From Chitinophaga sp. E66 (lineage in GTDB: Bacteria; Bacteroidota; Bacteroidia; Chitinophagales; Chitinophagaceae), in assembly GCA_019285755.1 (NCBI GenBank), contig CP079103.1, forward strand, positions 372,001 through 436,000: a DNA stretch of 64,000 nucleotides, read 5' to 3'. The first letter of the stretch is position 1; each line of letters begins with the position of its first letter. Below are positions 11,901-22,072 of this stretch, one piece after another. Both the position numbers and the translations under genes were made by a program. The notes under the pieces were generated by a model. That model was not told the origin of the DNA. It ran no database searches and was given only the letters and a program-made list of their open reading frames with translations.

Positions 11901-12168
11901 CTCATGGAGCCGTCGTTCGCACTGGCAGACTGTAGGTACATGGCGCGGGGGTACCGTTCACCTGGTTCTCGATAGGCGTCGTTACGGTCTCTTCCACGGT
12001 GGTGGAGTTGGCGCCGATGTAGCTGGCGCTGACAGACACGGTAGGCGGCGCGATATCCGGCAGCTGGGCCACCGGGAGGTTGACCATGCAGATCAGGCCT
12101 ACGATCACCAGGATAATGGCAATCACGATCGTTGTATTCTTCCTTTCTATGAACGTTTTCGCAATCAT
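8996..12168 (-). CDS. RND efflux permease, HAE1 (AcrB/MexB) family (frameshifted)
   Basis: Inner-membrane proton-driven multidrug pump. It begins MIAKTFIERKNTTIVIAIILV (first membrane helix) and contains PVAQLPDIAPPTV. The proton-relay pair sits in GIVVDDAIVVVEAVQHH (Asp-Asp of helix 4), and the partner Lys is in GLSAKNAILIVEFCKERVDRG (helix 10). Breaks occur near 11950, 11820, 11575, 11280, 10600, 10315 and 10130, and near the 3' end where the frame switches so that the protein ends KKKLAQLEEEG. Repaired length is about 1055 residues, normal for HAE1. It is third in a TolC-adaptor-permease operon, 8 bases after the adaptor, and its TAA overlaps the convergent antiporter stop at 8997-8998. 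Confidence 0.93.
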
Positions 12169-12176
12169 GGTGCCTT

Positions 12177-13270
12177 TTATTTAACGATGACGGTATCGCC
12201 CGGACGGATCTTCTGCAAGCCGTCCGTGATCACTTTATCGCCGGGTTTGAGCCCGCTGCTGATGATCTGCAGGCTGTCGAGCAGCGCGCCTTTCTGCACG
12301 GGTTTCGCCTCTACTACATTACCAGGGCCGAGGGCGTATACTTTTACTTCGCTCAACAGTTCGATGATGGATTTCGCGGGGATGGCCACCTGCTGGTCAC
12401 TGGTCTTGACCTGCATTTGCAGGGAGGCGGTCATACCGGATTTGAGCTGGCCGTTTTTATTGGGGAAGGTGAGCCGCACGCGGATGGTTCCGGTCCTGGG
12501 GTCTACCGCATTGTTGACCAGCAGTATCTTGCCTGGTTCTGAATACTGGTCTCCGCCCGGAAAGGTGAGGAAGAACTGTCCGCTGCCATCGGTGAGTTCT
12601 TTACGGAATTCGCCGTAGCGGGTTTGAGGGATATCGATGTCGGCGAAGATGGGGTCTTCGTTCACGAGCGTATTCACAATGGTAGAGCCTGCTGTAACGA
12701 GGTCGCCGATGCGCAGCTGCGCGATGCCGATCTTGCCGGATATGGGCGCCCGAAGCACGGAGTGGCTGATGTCTGTACCAGTGCGGCTACGGGTAGCGCG
12801 GGCCTGTGCCACCATGGCTTCGGAGGTCTTTACGGCAGTGGTGGCCTGGTCAACCGTTTGCCTGGAAATAGCGTCCTGCTTCAGGAGATTGGTATAGCGT
12901 TCGAGGTCGCGTTTTTGAGGGCCAGGTCGGCCTCCGCCTGGATGACAGCCGCATTGGCCTCGTCATAGGCGGCCTGGCTGCGGCTCTTATCCACTTCATA
13001 TAGCGCCTGTCCCTTTGTGACGATGCTGCCGTCTTTAGCGTATATCTTTTCCAGGAATCCTGTCACGTCAGACTTTATATCGACGTTATTGTTACCCGTG
13101 AGCGCGGCGGGGAAGTTTTCGGTGACGGTATAGCTGGCAGCCTTCACCTCGAAGACCGATACGGGGACTTTCATGGCGCCCGGCGCCATTTGCTGCTGGG
13201 CCTGTTTGCCCTTGCAGGCAGCCGCCAGTACGGGGATCAGCATGATATAAAGATTCCGGTAAGCTTGCAT
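12177..13270 (-). CDS. RND periplasmic adaptor (membrane fusion protein) (frameshifted)
   Basis: Periplasmic adaptor bridging the RND permease and the TolC channel. A lipoprotein-type signal ends in VLAAACKG (probable lipidated Cys near 19). The barrel-sandwich half-motifs are NNNVDIKSDVTGFLEKIYAKDGSIVTKGQALYEVD and APISGKIGIAQLRIGDLV, with a helical hairpin between them. A beta-barrel and membrane-proximal domain follow (DPRTGTIRVRLTFPN; AIPAKSI). One frameshift near 12905 in an A run is repaired by one A, joining ALK to RDLERYTNLLKQDA. Length is about 364 residues. It starts 11 bases after the TolC stop and ends 8 bases before the permease start. Confidence 0.92.
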
Positions 13271-13280
13271 AACAATGAGT

Positions 13281-14665
13281 TTATTCCGCTTTTATTTTGC
13301 CCATCGCCTGTTCCAGTCTCACTTTACTTATGAGGGTATTGATCAGTGCAGTGATGTAGTCGTTTTGCGCTTGTTTCAGTTCGGTATCTGCAGACAGTAC
13401 ATCGAGGCTGGTGGCCACGCCTTCTTCATACTTCAGTACCACCCGGTCGTAAACGCCCTGGGTGAGCTCGATGTTCTTTTTCTGGGTGTTGAGAGAGTTG
13501 AGGTTGTTGCGGTAGAGCGTCCATCCGTCGCGCACTTCCAGTTGGATCTGCTGGGCCAGATAGTTGAGGTTGTTCTGGGTTTGTTCCAGTGTAAGGGCCA
13601 GCTGGCGGGCGGCGTGTATCCTTTCCGTGCCGGTGAAGATGGGCAGGTGAGGCGTACGCCGAGGGCGGAAGTACCGAATCCCTTTTTATAGAGGTCCCCG
13701 AAATCTTCTGTAAACCAGTTAAAGCCGTAATTGACGAATGCGTTGAGGGTTGGGATGATCTCCAGCTTTTTGCTTTTGAGGTTGAGCCGGTCCAGTTCTA
13801 CCTGTACGCGCTGCATGGCGTATTCCGGGCGGTCCAGGAAGCGGTAGTTAAGGCTGTCGGGCATGTCGTCCGTGAAGCTGCGTACATCGTCCTTGATAGA
13901 TAATGGAGAATCTATCGGCATGCCCATCCGGAATTTCAGGACATCGAGCGTATAGTCGAGCTGCCGTTTGAGGTTGACGTGATTATTCTCGACATTATTG
14001 TAAGAGGTTTGAATACGGTCTACGTCTATCCGTTCAGACACGCCTTCTTCATAACGGGCGCGTGTATCCTTGAGGGTTTTGCCGAACTGTGCGAGATTCG
14101 ATTCCACCAGGCGGATGCTTTCCTGGCTGACGAGCACATCGAAATATGCGACACTGACTTGCACCCGGGTTTCGATAGCGGTGCGCTCATAGCTGCGGAC
14201 AGACATTTCGTCGTATACCTTTGCCGCTTTGAGGCCGAGGAAGTAATTGCTGTTGATGAGGGCCTGGGTTACTTCGCCGGTGACCGCGGAGGAGTACTTG
14301 GTGCCGAACTGCACGGGTATCTTATTATTGGGGTCTCCTGTGAAGTCAGGGATGAGAGAGGTCTGGAGTTTGAGGTTGTCGGTGAAATTGCCCGTGACGG
14401 TAGCGTGGGGCAATAACAGGCCGCGGGTTTCGCGGATCTTTTCGGTGGACATCTGCCGCGAAAGCCTGGCGTTGACAACGTTATTCTCGTTGCGGAGGGC
14501 GTACCGGATGCATTCTTCGAGCGTCAGGACGGGCCCTGTGCCGATAGGGTTCTGCTGGGCGGAGGCGCCTCCGGCAACAGATGTCAGCACAGCGGTCAAG
14601 CAGACCATCCGCCTTATTATGTTCGGGAAACAGCTACTCATACAGGGTTTGTATCCGTTTAACAA
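13281..14665 (-). CDS. TolC-family outer-membrane efflux protein of the RND operon (frameshifted)
   Basis: Outer-membrane channel for the RND pump. It has a signal peptide ending GGASAQQ, then LTLEECIRYALRNENNVVNARL and two long alpha-helical repeats (PF02321-like), with YRNNLNSLNTQKKNIELTQ and GVATSLDVLSADTELKQAQNDY in the C-terminal half. The frame breaks near 13645; one extra C restores GVRLTLPIFTGTERIHAARQ. The start could be 14665 or the Met at 14641; the latter gives a more compact signal peptide. It is the first gene of the operon, divergent from the TonB protein gene, with only about 120 bases between them for both promoters. Confidence 0.9.
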
Positions 14666-14782
14666 TAGCGGTTACTTTTGTAAAACAATCGTAACGTAAA
14701 AAGGTTCAACGTGTTAAATCGGAGCGGGGAGGGGTTTATGGAAAATATTAAAGCCGGCATCTTCCTGTTAAACACAATCGCC

Positions 14783-15614
14783 ATGAATACCTCCCAAATG
14801 CCTAAACCCGACTTCCTCGACATTCTTTTCAATTCCCGTAACAAAGATTACGGCGCTTACGACCTCCGCCGCAAATACGACCGCCGCGTCCGCAACTCCG
14901 TGGTAGGTATGGCGGGGCTGGTCCTCCTCTGCGTAGGCGGCTATGTCTGGTCAACCAATACGAAGGCCAGCGTAGTGAATTTGAAACCAGTTATCGATTC
15001 TATTAAATTGACGACGGTAGAAATTCCACCTGAAGAAACTGTCACTCCTCCGCCCCTGTTCAAAACATCGAGCCGCCTGCACAAGTTGCTTCCGTGCAGC
15101 ATGTTACGCCAGATATTGTAGATGATGATAAAGTCAATCCGGAAGATGAAATGAAAACCATGGATGAGCTGAAGCAAGAAGTGGCGATCGGAACACAAAC
15201 GGTAGCCGGTGAACCTGGCGACTTCGAAAATCCTTTTGAAGGTACTGGCCATGGAACGGTAGTAGAGCCGCCAAAGGTAGAGAAAGAAGAAGGCCCCTCA
15301 GCTTCGTGGAGATCAACCCAGAGTTCCCCGGCGGCCCGGACGCCCTCACCAGATGGCTGGGCGATAAAATGCGCTATCCTGCCATGGCAGCTGAGAACGG
15401 CATCGAAGGCACCGTGTTCGCAAAATTCGTAGTGAGTGCCGACGGCTCCATCAGCAACGTGGAAATTACCGGCGCCAACAAGCTGGGTGGTGGTTGTGAA
15501 GAAGAAGCTATCCGCGTGATCAAGAAAATGCCCAAATGGAAACCTGGCCGTCAGAACGGGCGCAATGTAGCCGTATGGTTCAATCTGCCCATTCGTTTCA
15601 AACTGAATCAGTAA
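14783..15614 (+). CDS. Energy transducer TonB family protein (frameshifted)
   Basis: Couples inner-membrane proton motive force to outer-membrane TonB-dependent receptors. The N-terminus MNTSQMPKPDFLDILFNSRNKDYGAYDLRRKYD is the typical Bacteroidota TonB leader. One membrane helix follows (VVGMAGLVLLCVGGYVW), then a Pro-rich spacer. The C-terminal TonB domain holds INPEFPGGPDALTRWLGDKMRYPAMAAENGIEGTVFAKFVV, a GCEEEAIRVIKKMPKWKPG motif and a final NLPIRFKLNQ. Frames break near 15057 (CCCC) and near 15298. I start at 14783 and not 14711 because the LRRKYD leader usually sits near the N-terminus. The partner could be the SusC at 42.8 kb, though that is not provable here. Confidence 0.9.
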
Positions 15615-15636
15615 TCTGTTTTTCGTTAACCCGTTT

Positions 15637-15667
15637 CCCCGCGCAGGCGCTCCGCGCCCGCACGGGG
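15637..15667. terminator. GC-rich hairpin downstream of tonB
   Basis: Arms at 15637-15650 and 15654-15667 pair at 12 of 14 positions around a 3-base loop, with the outer part CCCCG/CGGGG. No T-tract follows, so it is only a terminator-like structure between the TonB gene and the TPR lipoprotein gene. Confidence 0.4.
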
Positions 15668-15717
15668 AATCCGATTTCTCCGGAATAGCTGTATATTTGG
15701 CCCGGAAATTCATCCCT

Positions 15718-16865
15718 ATGCGCTACCTCCCCTGATCACGATCCTCTTTGCAGCCGCTGCCTGCCAGCAAGGCAACAAGCCCGGCACTACTGCCGAAGGC
15801 GCCTATACGCTTACAGAATCTTACCACCTCGACGCTGACAGCGTAGCCCGATTCGCCGCACGCAAAGACCTCCCGGAGAACGAGGCCGACCGCCTGTTCC
15901 GTCAGGCCATAGATAAGTACCGGAATGAAAAGAATCCCGCTGCCGCATTGCCGCTGTTTCGCCAGTCTGTACTGAAGGCCCCCGCCCGGCGGCTTATTTC
16001 GAATATGGCAACGCGCTCTGCGATCTGGGCAACGGCGGAAAGACGCTCCAATCGGATCTGAGTACCAGGCAAGCATTACAGGCCTATCATATCGCCGATA
16101 TGCTCGGTTATAAACCATTGTCCAAACTGCTCTATAATACTGCCTGCGTATATGCCAAGCACAATGAGGAAGACAGCGCTTTCCATTACCTGGTATCTGC
16201 CATCGAGTTCGGTTATACCAATACGGATCAGATCTACAAGGATAAGGACCTCGCCAGCCTGCGCGCTATGCGCTGGCGCTTCGATAATGAAGTAACAACA
16301 GCCCTTTCCGGCGCCAGCGATCCCGACCGGCTACTGTGGAAACTCTTTTCCCGTGGGTTCCGTCCCCTGGAGCTGCCCGTCGTGTTTGATGTGAAGTACA
16401 GTGAAGACAAGATATTCGAAGACGTAACCTACGATTTCGAGAAGTTCATCTCTGAAATGCGCAACGCCAAATTCTCCGCGACGTAGGTAGTGAATATTAC
16501 TACGTTGGCAGCGTACAGGCAACGCCCGCATTCACGGTGCTCACCTATGCCGTGAAAGAAGTCCTGATGGATGAAGACGCTCTCTATGCTACTATCTCGT
16601 CAGCTTCGATCCCAACGGCAAACTGCTGGACAAGCTCATCGTCGGCGGCCACCGCATCCTGGACGAGCCTTTCCGCGTGGGTAAGATCACGGAGAACGGT
16701 GATGTGGAAGTGAAAAACTTTGCAGTGCGATATGAGAAGGATCCCGCTAAAGAAGGCTATACCGATAACAAAATGGAAGAGATGAACGAGGTAAGCGTGG
16801 AGTATTTCTCCATCACACCGGAAGGCCGCATTACACCGCGCTCCGCTCCCCTCGCCATAAAGTAA
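15718..16865 (+). CDS. TPR-containing lipoprotein of unknown function (frameshifted)
   Basis: Function not recognised. It has a short signal with lipobox-like FAAAACQQ, so it is probably anchored on the periplasmic or outer-membrane face. Segments such as ENEADRLFRQAIDKYRNEKNPAAALPLFRQSV, AAYFEYGNALCDLG and LLYNTACVYAKHNEEDSAFHYLVSAIEFGY look like tetratricopeptide repeats over residues 50-190. The C-terminal part is a beta-rich region that alignment may clarify. Breaks lie near 15728, 15980, 16480 and 16590. It overlaps by about 35 bases with the convergent DUF2306 gene. The stop at 16863-16865 is used. Confidence 0.65.
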
Positions 16866-17478
16866 ATAACCGCCGGCGGATGAGATACTCCGCCAGCATA
16901 AGGTTCAAAGTCCAGCTCAGCCAGGCAACCCAGATGTATGCCGCCCGTGGCGGTATCTCCAGTTGGAATAATGCGATCAGGTAGATATAAAAGCGGAGCG
17001 TCACCGCAGACAATGTGAGCGCGTAACTGCGCGTCATCATGTCGGCATGCCGCTTCCAGTCTTTTTGAAGATGTAGTACATGGCCGCAGCGGTGGCGCCC
17101 ATCCACAATAACCCTAATAAAACAAAGCTGATCCTCGCCCAGGTTCCCCGTTCGCGTAATACCCCATAACCAACCCGCTCGGCCCGCTGAGTGCAAGCAC
17201 CGTGACCGCGTATACATACCCCGCGCTCCGGTGAACTTTCGGATATCGTTGCAGCAAATACCGGCTGAACTGGAACAGTCCGCCACGAGCACTGCCGTGC
17301 TCACGAATACATGGATATAGAAACTCCAGCGCCAGTGATGTATCTTATACACCAGCTGCTTAGTGAAGAGGAAATCTACATAAGGCTCAAAGGAAACATA
17401 CGGAAGGCTCAGCAGCACCATCAGCCAGGAGGCATACAGGATGGCCGCGACGGCGCCTATACGGAGGATTATCCTCAT
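16831..17478 (-). CDS. DUF2306-like integral membrane protein (frameshifted)
   Basis: Predicted inner-membrane protein resembling the DUF2306 family, whose function is not established. Several hydrophobic helices are visible, starting with ILRIGAVAAILYASWLMVLL. The motif HRSAGYVYAVTVLALSGPSGLVMGYYANG is read after frame repair and is the best family indicator. The C-terminal helix is VAWLSWTLNLMLAEYLIRRR. Breaks lie near 17280, 17160-17175 and 17065. Its ATG overlaps the TGA of the upstream lipoprotein gene (ATGA), which implies translational coupling and possibly a shared role. Its 3' end overlaps the convergent TPR lipoprotein gene. Confidence 0.65.
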   Translation of the reverse strand: MRIILRIGAVAAILYASWLMVLLSLPYVSFEPYVDFLFTKQLVYKIHHWRWSFYIHVFVSTAVLVADCSSSAGICCNDIRKFTGARGMYTRSRCLHSAGRAGWLWGITRTGNLGEDQLCFIRVIVDGRHRCGHVLHLQKDWKRHADMMTRSYALTLSAVTLRFYIYLIALFQLEIPPRAAYIWVAWLSWTLNLMLAEYLIRRRLFTLWRGERSAV

Positions 17479-18189
17479 GGCATAAAGTAGAATGTGAAGC
17501 CCTCGCCGGTTAAACTATCCTGGTCATATGCGTCTTCATTCGGAGAGGAAAACATGACGAACCGGCCGGTACGTTTTCCTGATGGTCATTTTTCAACCAA
17601 TTGACCTGGAAGGTATCTTTCTGCCGTGCCCATGTGCCGCGGAGGATTTCCAGTTGGCCGGAAGAAATGCTGTCTGTCGGATAGTACTCCAGCTTGCATG
17701 ATCCGTCTATAAGGAACGATATATTGGCGGAGTCGTTTGCCATGTAGACCTCGCCCTGATCGTCGCCAATCCTTTTAAGGGTGAATTTCTTAGGGGATGC
17801 GGAGTCTTTCTGCAGGGGAGCCAGGAGCCTTTCATCGTCTGCATGTCTTCAGCAAGGCGGATGTCGAACACGCCATCGTATGGGTGATCTCCGGGCTCTT
17901 CCAGCCGGAGTTTCCAGCCGCTGCCATCGGGGAGCATTTCGCCATGGAGATTGCGGCGCAGGCCTTTGTGGGTATTATATCCCGCGATGTTCCTGCCGCG
18001 GGCGAAGTTGATGCTGATGTAGATGGAGCTCCCGCCGAAGTCGCCGGTGTAGACACCAATAGGGCTGAGTGCCAGGCGGGAGGATTCTGTTTTCTGAATA
18101 GCGCCTGAATCGGTGTGTACCGTATTGCCGCCGGCGTTACAGGCGGCTGCCGCGATGCTCAGTGCAAGCAGGGAGCAGATGTATTTCAC
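17475..18189 (-). CDS. Lipoprotein of unknown function (frameshifted)
   Basis: Not recognised. A lipoprotein signal peptide ends in AAAACNAGG (lipidation Cys near residue 17). The mature part holds beta-strand-rich repeats of the kind seen in lipocalin-like or META-type domains: GVYTGDFGGSSIYISINFARG, GVFDIRLAEDMQTMKGSWL and GQLEILRGTWARQKDTFQVNWL. Breaks lie near 17820 and near 17560. After repair the protein ends in FTFYFMP with a TGA that overlaps the start of the DUF2306 gene. It is divergent from the chitinase gene, with 38 bases between the start codons. Confidence 0.6.
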
Positions 18190-18227
18190 AGGGTTGAATT
18201 TAGAACGTAAATATACTATTTTTAAAC

Positions 18228-19369
18228 ATGCGTCTATTGTCCAAACCTTTACGCGCCGCCATCCCGGCGCTCCTCGTTATTGCCGGCGCAGCCGCTGCAC
18301 TGTCTGCCGCCCGCCCAGCCAAACCAAAGCCCGTAGTGATCGCTTATGTAGGCGGCTTCCGTGGTCTTATCACGGACCCGGAATCCATTATGGTCGAAAA
18401 GCTCACCCATATCAACTACGCCTTCGTGGACGTACAGAAAGGGCAGGCCTGGCTGACCAACCTCGCAACCGACACCGTGAATTTCCGGAAGCTCAATGCC
18501 CTCAAATCCCGCAACCCCGGTCTGAAGATTCTGATCTCGATCGGCGGCTGGGCCTGGAGCGAGAATTTCTCCGACGCCGTGCTCACCGATGCCGGCCGGA
18601 AACTGTTCGCCCATACGTCTGTTGATATCATCCGCAAATACAAGCTGGATGGCGTTGATATCGACTGGGAATATCCGGGATCCCCGGTGAGGAAGGCAAT
18701 ATCTATCGCCCCGAAGACAAGCAGAACTACACCCTCATGTTCCAGGCCATCCGCGCTTCGCTCGATTCCCTGGAAAAGGAAACCGGCGGTAAATACCTGC
18801 TTACTACCGCGGTTGGCGGCAGCCGCAGCTTCGTGGAGCATACGGAAATGGCGGAAGCCGCGAAGTACCTGGACTATGTGAATATCATGTCGTACGATTA
18901 TAAAACCAATCCCAACGGCATCTCCGGCCACCATACCAACCTTTACGGTTCCACTGCTAACCCGGATGAAAGCTCAGCCCATCGTTCCGTAGGGCTCTTC
19001 CTGCAGACAGGGGTGCCGGCGGAGAAGATCGTTATGGGCATCGCGTTTTACGGGCGCGGCTGGAAGGTAGCCAGCGATACTGCGCGCGGACTGAACCGTC
19101 CTGCTACGGGCGGGTACCGGGGCGGAGGGTATTCGTATATTAAAGACAGCCTTCCCGCCAAAGGATTTGAGCAGCACTGGGATAAACAAGCCAAAGCGCC
19201 TTATCTTTGGCACCCCGGGCAGCACGTCTTCATCTCGTTCGACGATGAGCGGTCTGTGAAGGAAAAATGCCGCTACGTGAAAAAGCACGATCTCGGCGGC
19301 GTGATGTTCTGGGAATATTCCAGCGATCCGAATGGATATTTACTGGATGCCATCAATAAGAGTTTCTGA
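18228..19369 (+). CDS. Secreted GH18 chitinase (frameshifted)
   Basis: Endo-acting chitinase of glycoside hydrolase family 18. The N-terminal signal or anchor segment is ALLVIAGAAAALSA. The TIM barrel begins VVIAYVGGFRG, contains LKILISIGGWAWSENFS and carries the catalytic motif DGVDIDWEYPG with the acid/base Glu near residue 148. VNIMSYDYKT and the C-terminal HDLGGVMFWEYSSD are also standard GH18 features. One frameshift near 18678 is repaired by adding a G. Length is about 381 residues, with no carbohydrate-binding module, so it is a single-domain enzyme. The GH20 gene starts 58 bases downstream, forming a chitin-degrading pair. Confidence 0.93.
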
Positions 19370-19426
19370 TTTACCAAGACCACCGCGCGGTGATCCATCA
19401 TCGCCACCGCAGGAAATCCCGATCAT

Positions 19427-21953
19427 ATGCGTTACAGACTAACAATTTTATGCCTTCTTTTATGTTGCTGCGCCATGGCTCAGCAGCCTGCCATTCCCGT
19501 AAAGGGCTGCAGCTCCGCTGGGAAGTCGTGGAAAACGGCTACCAGGGCAAGGCGCAGACCTTGTCTACTTTCACGCTCATTAACCGCACCAAGCAAGCAT
19601 TGCCTGCCACCGGCTGGGCGATCTATTACAACTTCATCCGCATGGTGAAGTCTGGCGAGGTTGCGCCCGGCATCGAATCGGCGCATATCAACGGCGACCT
19701 TTTCCGCTTTAAGCCCACCGCAGGATTCGCAGGACTGAAGCCCGGCGACTCCCTCAAGCTGAATATCTTTTCTGTCGCCTGGGTGACGCATTTCACGGAT
19801 GCGCCCTCCGGCCCCTACATCGTGTGGGACGGAGATCCGGGAAAGGCCATGCCATTGCAGACTTTGTAGTGGCGCCCTCTACGCAGGATAAGCAACTCCG
19901 CCGCACGGCCAACGATCAGAAAGTGCAGACCACTGCTGAAGACGTATATCGCCGCAACGAAGCCATCAAAACGCTCCCGGCATCGGAGCTGCCCAAAATA
20001 TTCCCCACGCCCGCGTCTATCGCGGACGCCGGCGCTACCGTAATCTTCGATCCGAAAGGCGGGATAGCTTATGAACCAGTGTTCCGTGCAGAGGCCGATT
20101 ACCTGGCGCTCATGCTGGGCGGCATCTTCGGGAAACCGGTCCTCACGGCCCAGGGTACCACCGGAACAGCCACGGTGCGCCTCGTGAAAGACGCTTCCAT
20201 CAAAGGGAAAGAAGCCTATCGCCTCGAAACGGATAAAGAAGGCGTGCGCATCTTCGCCGGAACGAATGCGGGCATCTACTATGGCATCCAATCCCTTCGC
20301 CAGCTGCTGCCCCTGACGGCGAAAGGCCCGGCTCCGATCGCGGCGGTACAGGTGAACGACGAGCCACGCTTCGGCTTCCGCTCGTTCAGCCTGGACGTGG
20401 CCCGCAACTTCCACTCCAAGGCGCTGGTGCTTCGTATGCTGGACGTGATGTCGGTATACAAAGTGAACACCCTCCACCTCCATATGTCAGACGATGAAGG
20501 CTGGCGCGTGGAGATCGCGGGGCTCCTGAGCTGACGCAGGTAGGCGGCCGCCGCGGGCACACCCTCGATGAAATGGACTGCATTCAGCCGGCATATGGTT
20601 CCGGTCCGGATGTAAACAATGCCGCCGGCTCCGGCTGGTATACGCGCGCTGATTACATCGAGATCCTCCGCTACGCGAAAGCCCGGCATATCAAAGTGAT
20701 CCCCGAGCTGGAAATGCCCGGTCATGGCAGGGCCGCTATCAAAGCCATGGACGCAAGGGCGGCGAAGCTTACCAAGGCCGGCGACCTTAACGCCAATGAA
20801 TACCGCCTGAGCGATCCGGAAGACAAAAGCGTATACCGTTCCGTGCAGGAATGGAAAGATAACGTGATGAACCCCGCTCTTCCCTCCACCTACAAATTCA
20901 TTGAGAAAGTAACGTCCGAACTGGCGGCAATGCACCGCGAAGCCGGCGCTCCCCTCGATATCATCCACATGGGCGGCGACGAAACGCCCGGCGGCGTATG
21001 GGAGAAATCCCTGCCTGCCAGAAACTGCTGGCCGAAAGCGGGGAACTGAACCATGTAGACGACCTCTGGATCTATTTCTATGATAAAGTAGCCCAGATCG
21101 TGAATAAACAGGGTATGCAGCTCTACGGCTGGGAAGAAGCCGGTATGCGCCGTACCCGCCGCGACGGGCAGGACATCATGATCGTGAACCCCGTATTCGG
21201 TAACCGCAACTTCCAGCTGGATGTCTGGAATAACGTAATGGGCGGCGGGATGGAAGATCTCAGCTACAGGCTGGCAAACGGCGGCTATAAAGTGGTATTG
21301 TCCGGCGTGGCGAATTACTACTTCGATATGGCTTACCTCCGCGACTACGACGAACCCGGTTTCTACTGGGGCGGGTATGTGGATGTGGATAAACCCTTCT
21401 ACTTCATTCCCTGGACCTGTATAAGAACGCCAAAGAAGACGATGCGGGCAATCCGCTTCCTGCCTCTACTTTCTTAGGTAAAGACCGCCTCACGGAATAT
21501 GGCGCCTCCAACATCGTGGGCATCCAGTCCGCACTCTGGAGCGAAACCGTGAAGACGGACGAGCGGGTGGAGTATATGGTGCTGCCAAAACTCCTCGGCA
21601 TGGCGGAACGCGCCTGGGCGCCCGACCCTTCCTGGACCAAAGACCTGAACCAATACAACGAAGCGTGGAACAATTTCGCCAATGTGGTGGGCCAGCGGGA
21701 GCTGCCACGCCTCGCTACGCTGAACGGAGGGTACAACTACCGTATCCCCACCGCCGGTGTTAAAAACGAGAACGGAAAAGTTTTGACCAACGTACAACTT
21801 CCCGGACTGATCGTTCGTTATACTACCGACGGAAAGGAACCCTCCGCTAAAAGCCCCGCCTGGAGCGGGCCTGTTGATGCAAAGGGGACCATGCGTTTCC
21901 GGGTGTTCGATCAGGCAGGCAGAGGCGGAAGAACCGTGACGGTACAATATTGA
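19427..21953 (+). CDS. GH20 beta-N-acetylhexosaminidase (frameshifted)
   Basis: Exo-hexosaminidase that releases N-acetylglucosamine from chitooligosaccharides, complementing the upstream GH18. The signal peptide is cysteine-rich (LCLLLCCCAMAQQ). An N-terminal CHB_HEX carbohydrate-binding domain (about 25-150) is followed by the GH20b domain, and then by the GH20 barrel with VNTLHLHMSDDEGWRVEI. The catalytic motif HMGGDETP near residue 515 carries the Asp-Glu pair. A C-terminal CHB_HEX_C-like domain holds GLIVRYTTDGKEP. Breaks lie near 19500, 19848, 20520, 21008 and 21415. Repaired length is about 843 residues, normal for four-domain GH20 enzymes. A terminator hairpin follows 26 bases after the stop. 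Confidence 0.93.
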
Positions 21954-21978
21954 TATTCAATCATATACTTTCTTATAA

Positions 21979-22015
21979 GGAAGGGTACTGAACGGATCGG
22001 TGCCCTTCCTTTTTT
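21979..22015 (+). terminator. Rho-independent terminator after the GH18-GH20 pair
   Basis: GGAAGGGTAC at 21979-21988 pairs with GTGCCCTTCC at 22000-22009, with one G-T wobble, and is followed by a run of T. It closes the chitinolytic transcription unit. Confidence 0.85.
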
Positions 22016-22072
22016 GCGCCGCCATACATATTGGTTAAAAATTTGTATTGTTGTTACAGAACAATTGAACTA

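Noticed and set aside
14711..14782. N-terminal extension of the TonB protein to 14711
   Set aside because: The typical short Bacteroidota TonB leader begins at the Met at 14783, and the extra residues show no family features.
19381..19394. CACCGCGCGGTG palindrome between GH18 and GH20
   Set aside because: It is a short GC palindrome expected by chance in this composition and has no T-tract or matching operator elsewhere.
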